Below, piece by piece: positions 10,501 to 18,806 of a DNA stretch of 64,000 nucleotides. Positions within the stretch are counted from its first letter, which is position 1. Each line of letters starts with the position of its first letter. Position numbers and translations under genes: made by a program. The notes below the pieces were generated by a model. The model made no database searches, was not told where the DNA came from, and saw only the letters and a program-made list of their open reading frames with translations. The DNA is from Haloplanus vescus. Its GTDB lineage: Archaea; Halobacteriota; Halobacteria; Halobacteriales; Haloferacaceae. The DNA is taken from the NCBI RefSeq assembly GCF_900107665.1, contig NZ_FNQT01000004.1:1-64000 (forward strand), read 5' to 3'.

Positions 10501-10896
10501 TTTGAGGCGCGATGGATCGACTTTATCGAGGTCCGTCCCCGGGTCTTTCAGCTCTCCGACGACTTTCCTGACGTCTTCAGTGAGATCCCCGTCGTCCTGT
10601 TCGAAGTGACCGAGTAGAACGTCGGGGAACCCGTCACCGCCTTCGGAGAGTGATTCAGGGAGGAGCTGGAATTCACCGGCGCTGCCGCGCGGTCGAGTGT
10701 ATCCAAGTACATCGCTGAAAATGTCACTTACGAACGATTGCTGCAGGTTGCGCTCAGTGAGTGACGTGCTCGTTCCCGTCCAGCCTTCCACGGCATCAAC
10801 AATGTCGTCGGTATCGACTGGGCGTTCGACTTCCTGTTGCTGTAAGTACTCATCCACTAGGTCCGCGTCGAAGAGAGAGTGCTGATTAGTCGGCAA
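7582..10896 (-). CDS. Type IIG restriction-modification enzyme (Eco57I-like)
   Basis: This single 1104-residue polypeptide combines cleavage and adenine methylation. The N-terminal nuclease shows a PD-(D/E)XK signature, FPDVLLGHF near residue 88 and VGELKDPG near 115. The gamma-class N6-adenine methyltransferase core has motif [12 protein letters not shown] near 485 and motif [11 protein letters not shown] near 607. A four-Cys zinc ribbon (CPACG and CPDCE, residues ~805-830) is inserted in the presumed target-recognition region. The start is a TTG at 10896, supported by a TATA-like element 15-22 bases upstream. The size fits Type IIG enzymes (900-1200 residues). It would methylate host DNA and cut unmodified foreign DNA. 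No separate methylase or specificity gene is nearby, as expected for this type. Confidence 0.9.
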   Translation of the reverse strand: MPTNQHSLFDADLVDEYLQQQEVERPVDTDDIVDAVEGWTGTSTSLTERNLQQSFVSDIFSDVLGYTRPRGSAGEFQLLPESLSEGGDGFPDVLLGHFEQDDGDLTEDVRKVVGELKDPGTDLDKVDPSRLKSPVEQAFEYAITNGLSVRWVVASNMEVVRLYHHGSIDHYEEWEIDEFLDADGELTETFWEFYFIMHRRFLIGEDADSDIEDLMAQNLSERLELTEDFYQFYREAVEDVYEEIINEAPELGESSDGQLAAIQAAQTLIHRGLVICFFSDHPSGLLPDDLLEDVVSTGATLPTLDDRKIYPLIQDMFRVIDTGSPDEYPYDIFGYDGGLFEEDEVLQSVTLPDELFTREYEIGDTTINGVYGFYEYDFHQDLNEHVLGRIFEESVGDIEQVRANLAEGESNPFSGDRGDYGLYFTREGLTEYVAEHAIQDLLQDKRTKIRDELDLENGEMEMENPDKEFLEAYLKEIVNIRIADIACGSGAFLVSCFNHLSREARRVHEKLRSARATGSDGHYQVSLESYEQTEIDILDKSLHGNDLLQEAIEISKLSVWLRSARKNTSLGMLTGNFASQDALDGEIQFEDEDETPGFGEFDLIIGNPPWGGQVSPEAAEWLSDEFGDEFDVDNLDTYELFILVALKYLNDDGRLAFVLPQTLLNPDHSGVREHLLGNYTFERYHMLGADWFGPEIRMNTTTLQVRNEDPSDGNTFRSMTLVDDDRRAAIEGELSLSQLESAYSFDIPQDRCIESGEIEPFRYTTDDEILGTMQSNSIPLGALCESHRGVELNKAGHIIQCPACGVWMPPPRGRDPDTKKTCPDCETEFEYQNKLGEEYIVSDDPADGDVTYMDGDSFGERYDHLTLKGLDTGYNGIQYKDEEIYRGDKVFIRQAGVGLSVAYHGDPVYCPQSVYIYKIRDDRSEMRNWYVDIDPDDEEYDGKWTVPENIPDGLNTETYHKFLLGALNSRVFHYYVFKRFGEIDAAQAFAKLTQTKIRSLPIPVAKLTTEEGVETAEKIAECVEELLAGDGELGGETDWKIEQALQDLYGLDGSDMVHISNQMGLVAYHQTMQELYPDGKPPAPERKQDVTLNVDAAEAAEADD

Positions 10897-10910
10897 GGAT
10901 ATTGGGTTCT

Positions 10911-10919
10911 TTCTTATAC
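10911..10919 (-). promoter_or_regulatory. Candidate TATA element for the Type IIG gene
   Basis: On the minus strand the sequence reads GTATAAGAA, ending 15 bases before the TTG start at 10896. This is close for an archaeal promoter, so the transcript would be leaderless or nearly so. The ~270 bases from 10920 to 11189 hold no gene I can support; a low-quality minus-strand frame runs through part of it. Confidence 0.35.
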
Positions 10920-11189
10920 AGGATACTTTGTTCTATCCCTTAACCAGTCACGGCGCCATTGTCCATCCCCTTGGCCGCTATTAAAAAATTTGTCGTGTTG
11001 GGTAAATTACTGGAATTTGAGGTAGGGTATTGAGACACCTCTGACATGACCGTGTCGCTCTCGACAATGAAACAATTTTCGCCGCCCCTGAACCGTAGTT
11101 CAACCGACCGGAACACTGAATTCCCGTTGCTATCGTATCGGACACGTCTCCCCCGTCGTCCTGTCCCCGGACGGAGAGTACGATTTTGA

Positions 11190-11339
11190 ATGGACTCGAG
11201 ATACAAAGCCGAAGCACAGCTACTGTATGATGTCGTGGACTGGTTTGCTGAAAAGTACAATTCCGGCAACCAGATGCTCGTCACGTACAAGACAGCGACT
11301 ATGATATCGCGGTTTTTTGAAGCACTGGGGTATGATTGA
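11190..11339 (+). CDS. Orphan 49-residue protein, possible gene fragment
   Basis: ATG at 11190 opens a 49-codon frame preceded directly by an in-frame TGA. The product is acidic with a regular helical pattern (YKAEAQLLYDVVDWFAEKYN, then TYKTATMISRFFEALGYD), so codon use looks real. It resembles the front of a helix-turn-helix domain that stops early, which suggests a remnant of a longer gene. It lies upstream of the origin-box-like repeats and the first orc1/cdc6 gene. Function unknown. Confidence 0.4.
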   Translation: MDSRYKAEAQLLYDVVDWFAEKYNSGNQMLVTYKTATMISRFFEALGYD

Positions 11340-11381
11340 CGTGGCATTGCCTTGCCAAACGCCACATTACGTTCGACCTCA

Positions 11382-11480
11382 GGTGTTTCCGGAAATGCTT
11401 GGTTTCCTCAAAACGAACCGCATCACAGCGTGGTCAAACTCGGATTGAACTGAGATTGAATAGTACTTTCCGGAAACACC
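11382..11480. repeat. Inverted pair of origin-box-like repeats upstream of orc1/cdc6
   Basis: GGTGTTTCCGGAAA at 11382-11395 and TTTCCGGAAACACC at 11467-11480 are perfect 14-base inverted copies, 71 bases apart. Each contains the dyad TTTCCGGAAA followed by a C/G-rich tail, the general form of haloarchaeal origin recognition boxes (a GAAAC core plus a G-string). They lie 49-147 bases upstream of an orc1/cdc6 start, which is where an initiator-linked origin is expected. A TATA-like TTTTTAGTA follows at about 11490. Confidence 0.6.
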
Positions 11481-11528
11481 CCGGTCACGTTTTTAGTACT
11501 AGCCAGAAAACCAGTCTATCAATCAAAG

Positions 11529-12557
11529 ATGATCCGCGATGCTCGCGTTCTCCGCGCCGGGTTCGTCCCTCGGGAAGTTGAGCATCGCGACGCCGAAGTT
11601 AACCACCTCTCCAGCGTTCTTGAGCCCATCACGAACGGGGAACCCGCCGACACAGCCATCGTCACTGGACCCAGCGGCGCCGGCAAGACCTGCATCTCGC
11701 AGTTCGTCACCGAACGACTCCGGGAAGAGGTCCTCGACGTCGAGACCACCTACGTCAACTGCTGGCGCAACTACACGCGGTTCCGCACGCTCTACCAGAT
11801 CCTCGACGACCTCGGCGCGACCATCGACATCCACCGACAATCGACGCCGCACGACGAACTCGTCGACCGCCTCCAGCAGCACGACGGCCCGCGAACCGTC
11901 GTCATTCTCGACGAGGTCGACCAACTGGAGGACCCCAGCGTCATCTACGACCTCCACAGCCTCCCGCAGTTTGCGATCATCTGCATCGCGAACAAGGAGG
12001 AGGAGCTGTTCAGCCGCGTCGACGACCGGCTCGTGAGTCGGCTCCGTTCGAGTGAACACGTCCGGATGGACAAGTACCACGACGAGCAGCTGTACGACAT
12101 TCTGAGTGCGCGGGCGAAGTGGGGCCTCGATGAGGACGTCATCACCGACGACCAGCTCTACCGGATCGCCGACGCGGCCGCCGGCGACGCCCGCCTCGCA
12201 ATCGGCATCCTCCGAACAGCCGCCGGCAAGGCCGATCGTGAGAACCACGAGCGCATCACCGACGATATTCTCCTGGACGCCGCCGAGGATGCTCGGGCCC
12301 AGATCAAGCAGAAGAGCCTCGACTCGCTCACGCCGCACCAGCGCGTCGTCTACGACATCGTTCGCGAGCACGGCCCGGTCGGGCCGAGCGAGATTCACGA
12401 GCGCTATACCGAGGACGTCGATGACCCACGGACGAAGCGGACTATCCGCACGTATCTCTCGAAGATGGAGCAGTACAACCTCCTCGAGGCGGAAGGCACG
12501 AGTCGGGATCGAGAGTACTCGCTCGTCGATTCGGCAGCTGCATCGCCGATGCAGTGA
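11529..12557 (+). CDS. orc: Orc1/Cdc6-family replication initiator (first copy)
   Basis: This 342-residue AAA+ ATPase has Walker A TGPSGAGKT near residue 48, Walker B VVILDEVDQ near 122, sensor I FAIICIANKEEEL with the box V/VII region after it, and a C-terminal winged helix beginning LTPHQRVVYDIV near 268. It is shorter than typical Orc1 (about 400 residues) because the N-terminal region before the P-loop is brief. The protein should bind origin boxes and load the MCM helicase. Paired inverted boxes lie directly upstream. The SRAP gene is convergent, 18 bases beyond its stop. It is clearly different in sequence from the second copy at 19909. Confidence 0.93.
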   Translation: MIRDARVLRAGFVPREVEHRDAEVNHLSSVLEPITNGEPADTAIVTGPSGAGKTCISQFVTERLREEVLDVETTYVNCWRNYTRFRTLYQILDDLGATIDIHRQSTPHDELVDRLQQHDGPRTVVILDEVDQLEDPSVIYDLHSLPQFAIICIANKEEELFSRVDDRLVSRLRSSEHVRMDKYHDEQLYDILSARAKWGLDEDVITDDQLYRIADAAAGDARLAIGILRTAAGKADRENHERITDDILLDAAEDARAQIKQKSLDSLTPHQRVVYDIVREHGPVGPSEIHERYTEDVDDPRTKRTIRTYLSKMEQYNLLEAEGTSRDREYSLVDSAAASPMQ

Positions 12558-12575
12558 CCGTGACGCCGTCAGCTA

Positions 12576-13262
12576 TCAGGAACTGAACTCGCCGAGGCCC
12601 GATTGCTCGTGGTCCAGCGGCTCGATGACCTGGGGATCGTCGTTGCCAGGGTTGTTGACTCGCGTCGAGATCTCATAAGCGTCTAGGTCGTCCTTCGGGT
12701 ACGGCTGGCACAGTTCCTTGCGGGTGTCCGGGTCTGCGGCGAGCCAGTCGGACTCGGCGTCCTGCGGGAGGACGACCGGCATCCGGTCGTGGATTGAGTT
12801 CATCAGGTCGTTCGGCTCCGTCGTGAGAATCGTGACGCACGAGATCGTCTCGTCGTCGCCCTCCCAGACGTCCCAGAGCCCAGCCATCGCGAATGCGGGG
12901 TCGTCCTCCCGGTAAATCCGGTAGGGCTGCTTCGACCCGCCGTTCGGCGATTTCCATTCGTAGAACCCTGACGAGGGGACGAGGCAGGGACGTGATTTCC
13001 ACGCCCGCTCGAAGACGCGTTTCTCGTCGGCAGTCTCGGAGCGAGCGTTGATGATGCCCTCCTCGGGCTCGTCCGCCCAGAACGGAATCAACCCCCAGTG
13101 GTAGGCGTCAATCTCGTCGGAGGCCTCGTTCGTGATGATGTGGAGGTCGTCGCCAGGCGCGATGTTGTATCGGGGTGTGTACCCGCCGTCCGCGACGACC
13201 TCGGCATCGAAGCGGGCCTCGAGGTCTGCTTGGTCGATGAAGAGCGAGTTTCGGCCACACAT
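12576..13262 (-). CDS. SRAP-domain protein (YedK/HMCES family)
   Basis: The start at 13262 gives MCGRNSLF, the family signature in which Cys2 becomes N-terminal and forms a thiazolidine crosslink with abasic sites in single-stranded DNA. Further family residues are YNIAPGDDL, IPFW, INARSETADEKRVFERAW, RPCLVPSSGFYEW and the late INSIHDRMPVVL-type segment. The 228-residue length is normal. The family protects abasic sites at replication forks and has peptidase-like self-release activity (established). One of the dispersed TTAACCAACA sites lies 69 bases upstream, suggesting shared control with other plasmid genes. Confidence 0.95.
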   Translation of the reverse strand: MCGRNSLFIDQADLEARFDAEVVADGGYTPRYNIAPGDDLHIITNEASDEIDAYHWGLIPFWADEPEEGIINARSETADEKRVFERAWKSRPCLVPSSGFYEWKSPNGGSKQPYRIYREDDPAFAMAGLWDVWEGDDETISCVTILTTEPNDLMNSIHDRMPVVLPQDAESDWLAADPDTRKELCQPYPKDDLDAYEISTRVNNPGNDDPQVIEPLDHEQSGLGEFSS

Positions 13263-13330
13263 ACCGAGGAGTTCGGAGGGTAGCATCTTCAACGTAATCG
13301 CACAGGAACTTCGCGTCAGCGCCGATGTTC

Positions 13331-13372
13331 TTAACCAACAAACAGCCCCGGAAGATCCGGTGTGTTGGTTAA
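13331..13372. repeat. Dispersed bipartite site, copy 1
   Basis: TTAACCAACA at 13331-13340 and TGTTGGTTAA at 13363-13372 are a perfect 10-base inverted pair with a 22-base spacer. It lies upstream of the SRAP gene and before the TnpB element end. The ~310 bases from 13263 to 13576 contain no gene. Confidence 0.9.
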
Positions 13373-13534
13373 CTGAGCAGCAGCGGAAATAGTCAATCGT
13401 CCGCAAAACACGACGACCGAGATTGGGCTGCCATCTATCTCGTGGCTTTCCTGAAACGCGGAAGCGCCACGGCGAAGCGTATCGGGACTGTGGACAACTA
13501 GTAAACTCGCCCAGATCGCGCCCATTGACATCCT

Positions 13535-13554
13535 CCCATCCTTAGGGGAATGGG
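13535..13554 (-). ncRNA. Terminal hairpin of the TnpB element, possible guide-RNA 3' end
   Basis: CCCAT at 13535-13539 pairs with ATGGG at 13550-13554, just downstream of the TnpB stop on its own strand, and the flanking GAGGATGTCAA-type end is typical of haloarchaeal IS1341 right ends. In characterised IS605-family elements the 3' part of tnpB plus the right end encode the omega RNA, whose scaffold hairpin lies here and whose guide follows. The exact RNA ends are not determined. Confidence 0.5.
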
Positions 13555-13576
13555 ATTCCTCCGGTGGGGATATTGG

Positions 13577-14893
13577 CTATGCCGCACCCACGGAGGCAAG
13601 TTTCCCCGTGCGAGTACTCCGGTTTGTGCGCTCCTCGTTGGGACTGGCCCTCTCGGGAGAGCGTGAGAACTCCGACCAAATGTGGTCGTCCCACTTGAGG
13701 CGCACAGGCCGTGCCATCGACCCGACGTCCAGATTTACGCCAGCCTGTCGTTCGAGGAATGTCCGTGACGCACCGAGGTCGGCGTGCCCCTCGTAGCCAC
13801 ACGAACAGCGGAACACGTTGCCGTCCCGCTCCGTCTTCTCTCGTTCGCCACACACTGGACACTCCGCCGTCGTGTATGCTTCTGAGCGGACTTCGACCGT
13901 GATACCGTACTCCTCGGCGGTCGTGGCGAGACGATCGATGAACGAGCGATACGCCCAGAACTGGTGGGTTTTCTCGTTCACTTCCGCGCTCCAGTAGTCC
14001 ACCAGCACGTCCGTAAGGTCGCCGACGTACACCGTATCGACACCTTCGTCGTATAGTCGCTCGATCAAATTCCGCACGAGAGCGTCTTGGGCGTGGTCGC
14101 GGCGGCGCGTTCGCTTGCGGTACAGGGATCGAATCCGCTGACTGCTGTTTCGGCCCTCTTGGAGTTTCGATTGGAGCCTCGCGATTTCTTCGGTGGTTTC
14201 ACGGAAGCGGGCGAACAGGTCGCGTCCCTCGTAGAGATACTGCTGGCCGGTGGTGGTGGTACAAGCGACGAGGTTGTTCGCGCCTACATCCAGAGCAGCC
14301 GATTCGTCGGCTAGTGGTGAATCCTGTCGAGAATCCGGGACAGTGACAGGCTGAATGGCTCTGAACGTGTCGTCGATCTCGTCGAAGTACAGTTCCAATC
14401 GGCCCTGTTCGCCGTCCCACTTGGGAGCGCCGCAGACTTCGAGCCGTAGGCGGTCGTAGTAGCCAAGTCCGTACTCATCTTTCAGGTCTTGGCCGACCGG
14501 GATTTCGAGGCGACTCCGTTCACCAGTTTCGATGGTGTAGGAGTCATTACGGATGTACGTCCGCAACTCTCTACCGGCCTCCTCGTTGCCCCAGTAACCG
14601 GGCGGGGCGGCGTCCTCGCCATCTTCGCAGGCGGCGAAGAACGACCGCCACGCCTCGCTGTTCTTACGGATGACTTGTTGGGCAGTAGCGGAGCCGAGGA
14701 CACCGACGTACTGTTTTCGGTAGTCGGCAGTATCCCATACGGAGTCGCCGTCGAAGAAGTTCTGACGGCGCTCGTAGTTCAGTTCGTTCCACAGGCTGGC
14801 GGAGGCGTCCAACAACTCGCGGAGCAGTTGCTCATCCTGCTCGGAGAGCGGTCGCACCGCGAACGTATTGGTTCGCCTCACGACAACAGACAT
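13577..14893 (-). CDS. tnpB: TnpB-like RNA-guided nuclease, IS1341 type
   Basis: With the ATG at 14893 (MSVVVRRTN) the protein has 438 residues. The RuvC-like core shows motif [16 protein letters not shown], a region [10 protein letters not shown] where most TnpB proteins have a catalytic Glu, the zinc ribbon CPVCG with [14 protein letters not shown], and the final Asp in that last string. The second acidic position reads GDL, so catalysis could be altered; this variant is common in haloarchaea as far as I recall. There is no tnpA (Y1 transposase) nearby, so the element is IS1341-type and depends on a helper or is immobile. A 47-codon gene diverges from it 38 bases upstream. Confidence 0.9.
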   Translation of the reverse strand: MSVVVRRTNTFAVRPLSEQDEQLLRELLDASASLWNELNYERRQNFFDGDSVWDTADYRKQYVGVLGSATAQQVIRKNSEAWRSFFAACEDGEDAAPPGYWGNEEAGRELRTYIRNDSYTIETGERSRLEIPVGQDLKDEYGLGYYDRLRLEVCGAPKWDGEQGRLELYFDEIDDTFRAIQPVTVPDSRQDSPLADESAALDVGANNLVACTTTTGQQYLYEGRDLFARFRETTEEIARLQSKLQEGRNSSQRIRSLYRKRTRRRDHAQDALVRNLIERLYDEGVDTVYVGDLTDVLVDYWSAEVNEKTHQFWAYRSFIDRLATTAEEYGITVEVRSEAYTTAECPVCGEREKTERDGNVFRCSCGYEGHADLGASRTFLERQAGVNLDVGSMARPVRLKWDDHIWSEFSRSPERASPNEERTNRSTRTGKLASVGAA

Positions 14894-14931
14894 TTGTTTC
14901 TGAATGTCTAAATGTCTTTTGGACACAAACG

Positions 14932-15075
14932 ATGCGACCGAACATCGACATCTCGCACACACTGAATGGGCGGGTGAAAGACTACGCCGAACAAGAGGAC
15001 AAGCACCTCGAAGAAGCCTATCAAGAGATTATCGAAGCCGGTCTAGAGGCGGTGGAAAATCCAGACAAGCCGTAG
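14932..15075 (+). CDS. Small TnpB-associated protein, ribbon-helix-helix-like
   Basis: ATG at 14932 opens a 47-codon frame: [20 protein letters not shown], then helical [16 protein letters not shown]. Short proteins of this form occur next to haloarchaeal IS1341-type tnpB genes and have the pattern of a ribbon-helix-helix regulator (a strand then two helices); the assignment is by pattern only. It diverges from tnpB with a 38-base gap that should hold both promoters, so it could repress the element. The 226 bases after it, up to 15301, contain no gene I can support. Confidence 0.6.
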   Translation: MRPNIDISHTLNGRVKDYAEQEDKHLEEAYQEIIEAGLEAVENPDKP

Positions 15076-15301
15076 CACCTGGATTGTGGGGCCGTGTTGT
15101 CGCTCAGACCCAGCCTGAAAGGATGGGCCCACTCGCTACGAACCATCCGAACCAAGGTCATTCTGGAAGCCTTCTCGGAAACCTTCGGACGGTCGCCAAA
15201 ATCCAGCGCCTGAGTCCGATTTACCGCATTACTCAGTCATTCCTTGGAAATGCGGAAGCGACACGCCGCGGCTTATCTGGTACGTGGCCATCTATTGGAG
15301 T

Positions 15302-16249
15302 ATGCCCGACCGCTCCACATCGACGTCGAACCGATTGGCGGTAGACCAGCCAACACGGAGCGCTGACCGCAACCAGAATCTGGCTAATCAAGCCGACCCC
15401 GCGACGGACGGAATGCTGCTTCCCTCCCTTGAGGACGGTATAACTCTCCTTGATGTCGAAGGTGATCGGGGTGTACCGATTCTTCAGTCATTGGTACTCG
15501 ATCATCTCCTCTTACATGACGGGCCCGCTTTCTGGATTGACGCAAACGGCCATGCGACGACGGCCACGCTGACGCAGATAGCCCCCAGTCAACGGTTGCT
15601 CAACCGAATCCACGTGGCACGCGGATTTACCGCCTACCAGCACTACGGTGCCAGCTGTGATCTCCCGACGGCAGTGAACAAGTCGATCCAGATGTCCACC
15701 ACCGACGCCGGCCCGGCCGGTCGACAACCGAGTCGCGACGAGGACACGTCGTCCCACACGCCCGCTCTCATCGTCGCGCCGGCCGTCGACGCCCAGTACC
15801 GCGCCGACGATACCCTCGGCGAGACTCACGCGAAAACCCTCCAGGCCCGAACCCTCGCCCGGCTAGTGACCTACGCCGAGGGGTATGACATCCCGGTGCT
15901 CGTTACGCGAAACGAACGAAACGAATTCACCGAATCAATCGCGACGGTCGCCGACCACCACCTGGAGTGCGAGCAAACCCGGATGGGGCCGCGGGTCGTC
16001 GGCGAGGACTTCGAGACGCTCGTCTATCCCGTCGACGACGGCGCGTACTACCAGACGACGTTCGCGTACTGGCGGCAGCTGCTCGCGGCACGCGCCACGC
16101 AGGTCGGCGTGGAACCGACGACGCCGGCGCCGTCGACGCCGACTCCCAAAGGCGTCGGGACGGGCGTCACAGCTGACGGTGAGACGGTGTCGGCTACCGC
16201 GAATCCCCTGCTCGATGCGTGGACCGCGACCGGAACAGGAGGTCGATAG
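15302..16249 (+). CDS. RecA/RadA-like paralogue with degraded P-loop
   Basis: The 315-residue product begins MPDRSTSTSNRL. Residues ~40-200 follow a RecA-fold pattern: ITLLDVEGDRGVPILQSLVL in place of the usual GPPGSGKT loop, FWIDANGHATTATL as the next strand, LNRIHVARGFTAYQHY, and a Walker B-like strand PALIVAPAVD. No lysine sits at the ATP-binding position, so ATP hydrolysis is doubtful. The C-terminal ~60 residues are Pro/Thr-rich and disordered. It stands two bases before the small charged gene and the family B polymerase. The arrangement resembles bacterial ImuA-ImuB-DnaE2 mutagenesis cassettes in logic, though not in sequence. An upstream GTG at 15284 is possible. Confidence 0.75.
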   Translation: MPDRSTSTSNRLAVDQPTRSADRNQNLANQADPATDGMLLPSLEDGITLLDVEGDRGVPILQSLVLDHLLLHDGPAFWIDANGHATTATLTQIAPSQRLLNRIHVARGFTAYQHYGASCDLPTAVNKSIQMSTTDAGPAGRQPSRDEDTSSHTPALIVAPAVDAQYRADDTLGETHAKTLQARTLARLVTYAEGYDIPVLVTRNERNEFTESIATVADHHLECEQTRMGPRVVGEDFETLVYPVDDGAYYQTTFAYWRQLLAARATQVGVEPTTPAPSTPTPKGVGTGVTADGETVSATANPLLDAWTATGTGGR

Positions 16250-16251
16250 CG

Positions 16252-16557
16252 ATGGGGCGCACAAACCCGACGTACCGAGATGCGCTGCGGGCCATCGAAG
16301 AGCGCTGGACGGAGTTCCGCCGGGCACTGCGGCGTCGCGACCAGCCGCGCTTCGACCGACTATTCGAGTACGCCCGCGAGCACGCCGACGCGAGCGGGCT
16401 GTTGAACCACCAGAACCCGCTGCTGCCGGCGCTACTCAGCATCGATCTCGAACAGGAGGCCCGCCTCGACGACCACGAGGAACGCCTCGAGGAGCTCGAA
16501 GCCGCGGTCGCAGCACGCGATGACCAGGAGAGTGCCCCACCGGACGCGAACCCGTGA
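16252..16557 (+). CDS. Small charged helical protein of the PolB cassette
   Basis: This 101-residue protein starts MGRTNPTYRDALRAIEERWT and is almost all helix, with many Arg, Asp and Glu (FRRALRRRDQPRF, LEQEARLDDHEERLEELEAA). The last 30 residues form a short coiled coil. The ATG lies two bases after the stop of the RecA-like gene, and its stop codon overlaps the polymerase start (GTGA at 16554-16557). It is probably an adaptor that links the two larger proteins. No family name is recognised. Confidence 0.75.
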   Translation: MGRTNPTYRDALRAIEERWTEFRRALRRRDQPRFDRLFEYAREHADASGLLNHQNPLLPALLSIDLEQEARLDDHEERLEELEAAVAARDDQESAPPDANP

Positions 16558-18725
16558 CGATGTCGTTCAGTATCGACTTTCTGGACGACGGCCGCGTCCT
16601 GGAGTGGGAGGCAACTGCCGACAGCGCCGTGGCGACCGAGCGCCAAGACTACACCCCACGCTTCTACGTCGCCGCTCGCGACCCTGATGCCGACCTCGAC
16701 CTCACGACACTCCAGTCGGTGTACGACCAGCACCCGGACGTCGTCGCGACCGAGATGGTTGCGCGACGCCCCGGCTTTCGACGAGACGAGGAGGCCGTTC
16801 TCGCAGTCGACGTTGCCCACATCGATCGCGTCACTCCACTCGCCCGGCAGGCACGCCAGCTGTCGGACTATCCAATCGGGGATCTCGCCTGTTTCAACGT
16901 CGACTTCTCGCGAGAGTTCCGGTACTGTCTGGAGACCGGCGCCGATCCGACGCCGGCGAGCGAGCTCTCGACGCTCCGTCTCAGCGTCCCGGTGACCGAA
17001 ACGAGCAACGACGTCTATGGGGAACTGTCTGTCGCCGGCGACACCGTCACCGGCTCGCCGACGGATATCCTGACCGCCGTCCAGGAGGTGCTCGAAGCAC
17101 ACGATCCGGACGTCCTGGTCTGCTCAACCAGCGAGATCGTCCCGACGCTGTACAAGATGGCGACGGACGCCGGCGTCGGCGACTTCTCGCTGAGTCGGTG
17201 GCCGGACGTCGACTACCAGCAGCTTGCGAGCCGGTCGACGTACTCGAGCTACGGTCGCGTCGGTCACTCACCGGCGCGGTACAACGTGCCCGGACGGGCG
17301 ATCATCGACGAGTCGAACACGTTCTTCTACGGGGAGACGAACCTCGAGGGCGTCATCGACCTCGTGTCGCGCTCGAAAAAGCCCGTCCAGGAGCTCGCGT
17401 GGGCGTCAATCGGGAACGTGCTGACGGCGATCCAGATCTGCGAGGCCCACGACCGCGGTGTCCTCGTCCCGTGGAACTCCTGGCGCCACGAGTTCTTCAA
17501 GCCGATGGGGACGCTCCACGACGCCGACCGTGGCGGCTTCATCTTCGCGCCCGAGGTCGGGCTTCACGAGAACGTCCACGAACTCGACTTCTCCTCGTTG
17601 TACCCGAACATCATCTGTACGCGGAACGTCTCACCGGACGTCATCCGGTGTGACTGCCACAGCGACCGCGACGACGTCCCCGGCCTCGGGTACTCGATCT
17701 GCGACGACCGGGGCTACCTTGTCGACGTGCTACAGCCGATCATCGACGCGCGCGACGAGATCAAGGCGGCCATTCGTCGCGAGAAGGAACGGAACAACCC
17801 CGACGAGGACCGGCTGGTGGAACTCGAGGGACGGTCGGGAGCGCTGAAGTGGATCCTCGTCGCCTGCTTCGGCTATCAGGGATTCAGCAACGCGAAGTTC
17901 GGCCGCATTGAGTGCCACGAGGCGATTAACGCATTCGCTCGCGAAATTCTGCTGACGGCAAAACAGCAACTGGAAGCCGGCGGCTGGCGGGTCGTCCACG
18001 GCATCGTTGACTCCATCTGGGTGACCCCGGACCCTGACGTCGACGACGAGAACCGCGAAGACCTCAAAGCACTCGCGACGGCAATCACGGAAGAGGTCGA
18101 GATCCGGCTCGAACACGAAGCCCACTACGACTGGGTGGCGTTCGTGCCGCAGCGCGAGAGCGACGCCGGCGCGTTGACGAAGTACTTCGGGAAGGTCGCC
18201 GGCGACGACGATTTCAAGATACGCGGTATCGAAGCCCGGCAGCGCTCAACCCCACCGTTCATCGAGGACGTCCAGCGGGACTGTCTCGAACGGCTCGGTG
18301 CGACTAAATCTCCGGACACCGTACTCGACTGTCTTCAGGACGCGATCAAGCGCCTCCACGCTGGAACGGTGCCGGTCGAGCAGCTCGTCGAACGGAATCG
18401 TGTCTCCAAGCCGCTGGAAGGGTACACGCAGAATACGCAGAACGTGGCGGCGCTGAAGCGGGCTCGGGACCAGGACCTCGCCATCCACCCAGGACAGGAC
18501 ATCGAGTACGTGGTCGTCGACGACGAGAAGAGCTCGCGAGAGCGGGTCGCGTTAGCCCACGAAGAGATAGAGTCGTACGATGCGTCGTACTACGAGACGC
18601 AACTCGTCAGAGCTGTCGAGAGTGTGCTGGCACCACTTGGCTGGGATCGGATGGAGATTCAACGCGAGATCGCGGAAACTCGGGAAACGGACTTGGACGC
18701 CTTCACCGAGATTGAGAGTGGTTAA
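16554..18725 (+). CDS. polB: Family B DNA polymerase, exonuclease-inactivated (PolB2-like)
   Basis: The 723-residue protein has polymerase motif A ELDFSSLYPNII near residue 343, motif B KWILVACFGYQGFSN near 431 (usual form K-x3-NSxYG) and motif C GIVDSIWV near 483 (usual YGDTDSV). The catalytic Asp of motif A and the second Asp of motif C remain, but the first motif C Asp is Ile. The N-terminal exonuclease motifs are gone: NVDFSREF and LVCSTSEIVPTLY lack the expected acidic pairs. Archaeal PolB2 enzymes are known to have altered motifs and are thought to work in lesion bypass. Start choice is GTG 16554 (four-base overlap) or ATG 16560. The stop codon lies inside copy 2 of the dispersed bipartite site. 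Confidence 0.9.
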   Translation: MTMSFSIDFLDDGRVLEWEATADSAVATERQDYTPRFYVAARDPDADLDLTTLQSVYDQHPDVVATEMVARRPGFRRDEEAVLAVDVAHIDRVTPLARQARQLSDYPIGDLACFNVDFSREFRYCLETGADPTPASELSTLRLSVPVTETSNDVYGELSVAGDTVTGSPTDILTAVQEVLEAHDPDVLVCSTSEIVPTLYKMATDAGVGDFSLSRWPDVDYQQLASRSTYSSYGRVGHSPARYNVPGRAIIDESNTFFYGETNLEGVIDLVSRSKKPVQELAWASIGNVLTAIQICEAHDRGVLVPWNSWRHEFFKPMGTLHDADRGGFIFAPEVGLHENVHELDFSSLYPNIICTRNVSPDVIRCDCHSDRDDVPGLGYSICDDRGYLVDVLQPIIDARDEIKAAIRREKERNNPDEDRLVELEGRSGALKWILVACFGYQGFSNAKFGRIECHEAINAFAREILLTAKQQLEAGGWRVVHGIVDSIWVTPDPDVDDENREDLKALATAITEEVEIRLEHEAHYDWVAFVPQRESDAGALTKYFGKVAGDDDFKIRGIEARQRSTPPFIEDVQRDCLERLGATKSPDTVLDCLQDAIKRLHAGTVPVEQLVERNRVSKPLEGYTQNTQNVAALKRARDQDLAIHPGQDIEYVVVDDEKSSRERVALAHEEIESYDASYYETQLVRAVESVLAPLGWDRMEIQREIAETRETDLDAFTEIESG

Positions 18726-18762
18726 CCAACACTATCGAGGTATCGGGAGGTTTGTTGGTTAA
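18722..18762. repeat. Dispersed bipartite site, copy 2
   Basis: TTAACCAACA at 18722-18731 and TGTTGGTTAA at 18753-18762 are perfect inverted arms with a 21-base spacer. The polB stop codon TAA (18723-18725) is part of the left arm. It marks the boundary between the polymerase cassette and the origin region. Confidence 0.9.
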
Positions 18763-18806
18763 TACTGAGTGAAGACACGGAAGGGAGCTGGAGAGAATAC
18801 CTCGCC

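Noticed and set aside
10940-11365. A 141-codon minus-strand frame before the first orc1/cdc6
   Set aside because: It has a mixed composition, an unlikely start and overlaps the better 49-codon plus-strand frame. I leave it as possible degraded sequence.
11523-12398. A 291-codon minus-strand frame opposite the first orc1/cdc6
   Set aside because: It is a shadow of the initiator, which has all AAA+ motifs.
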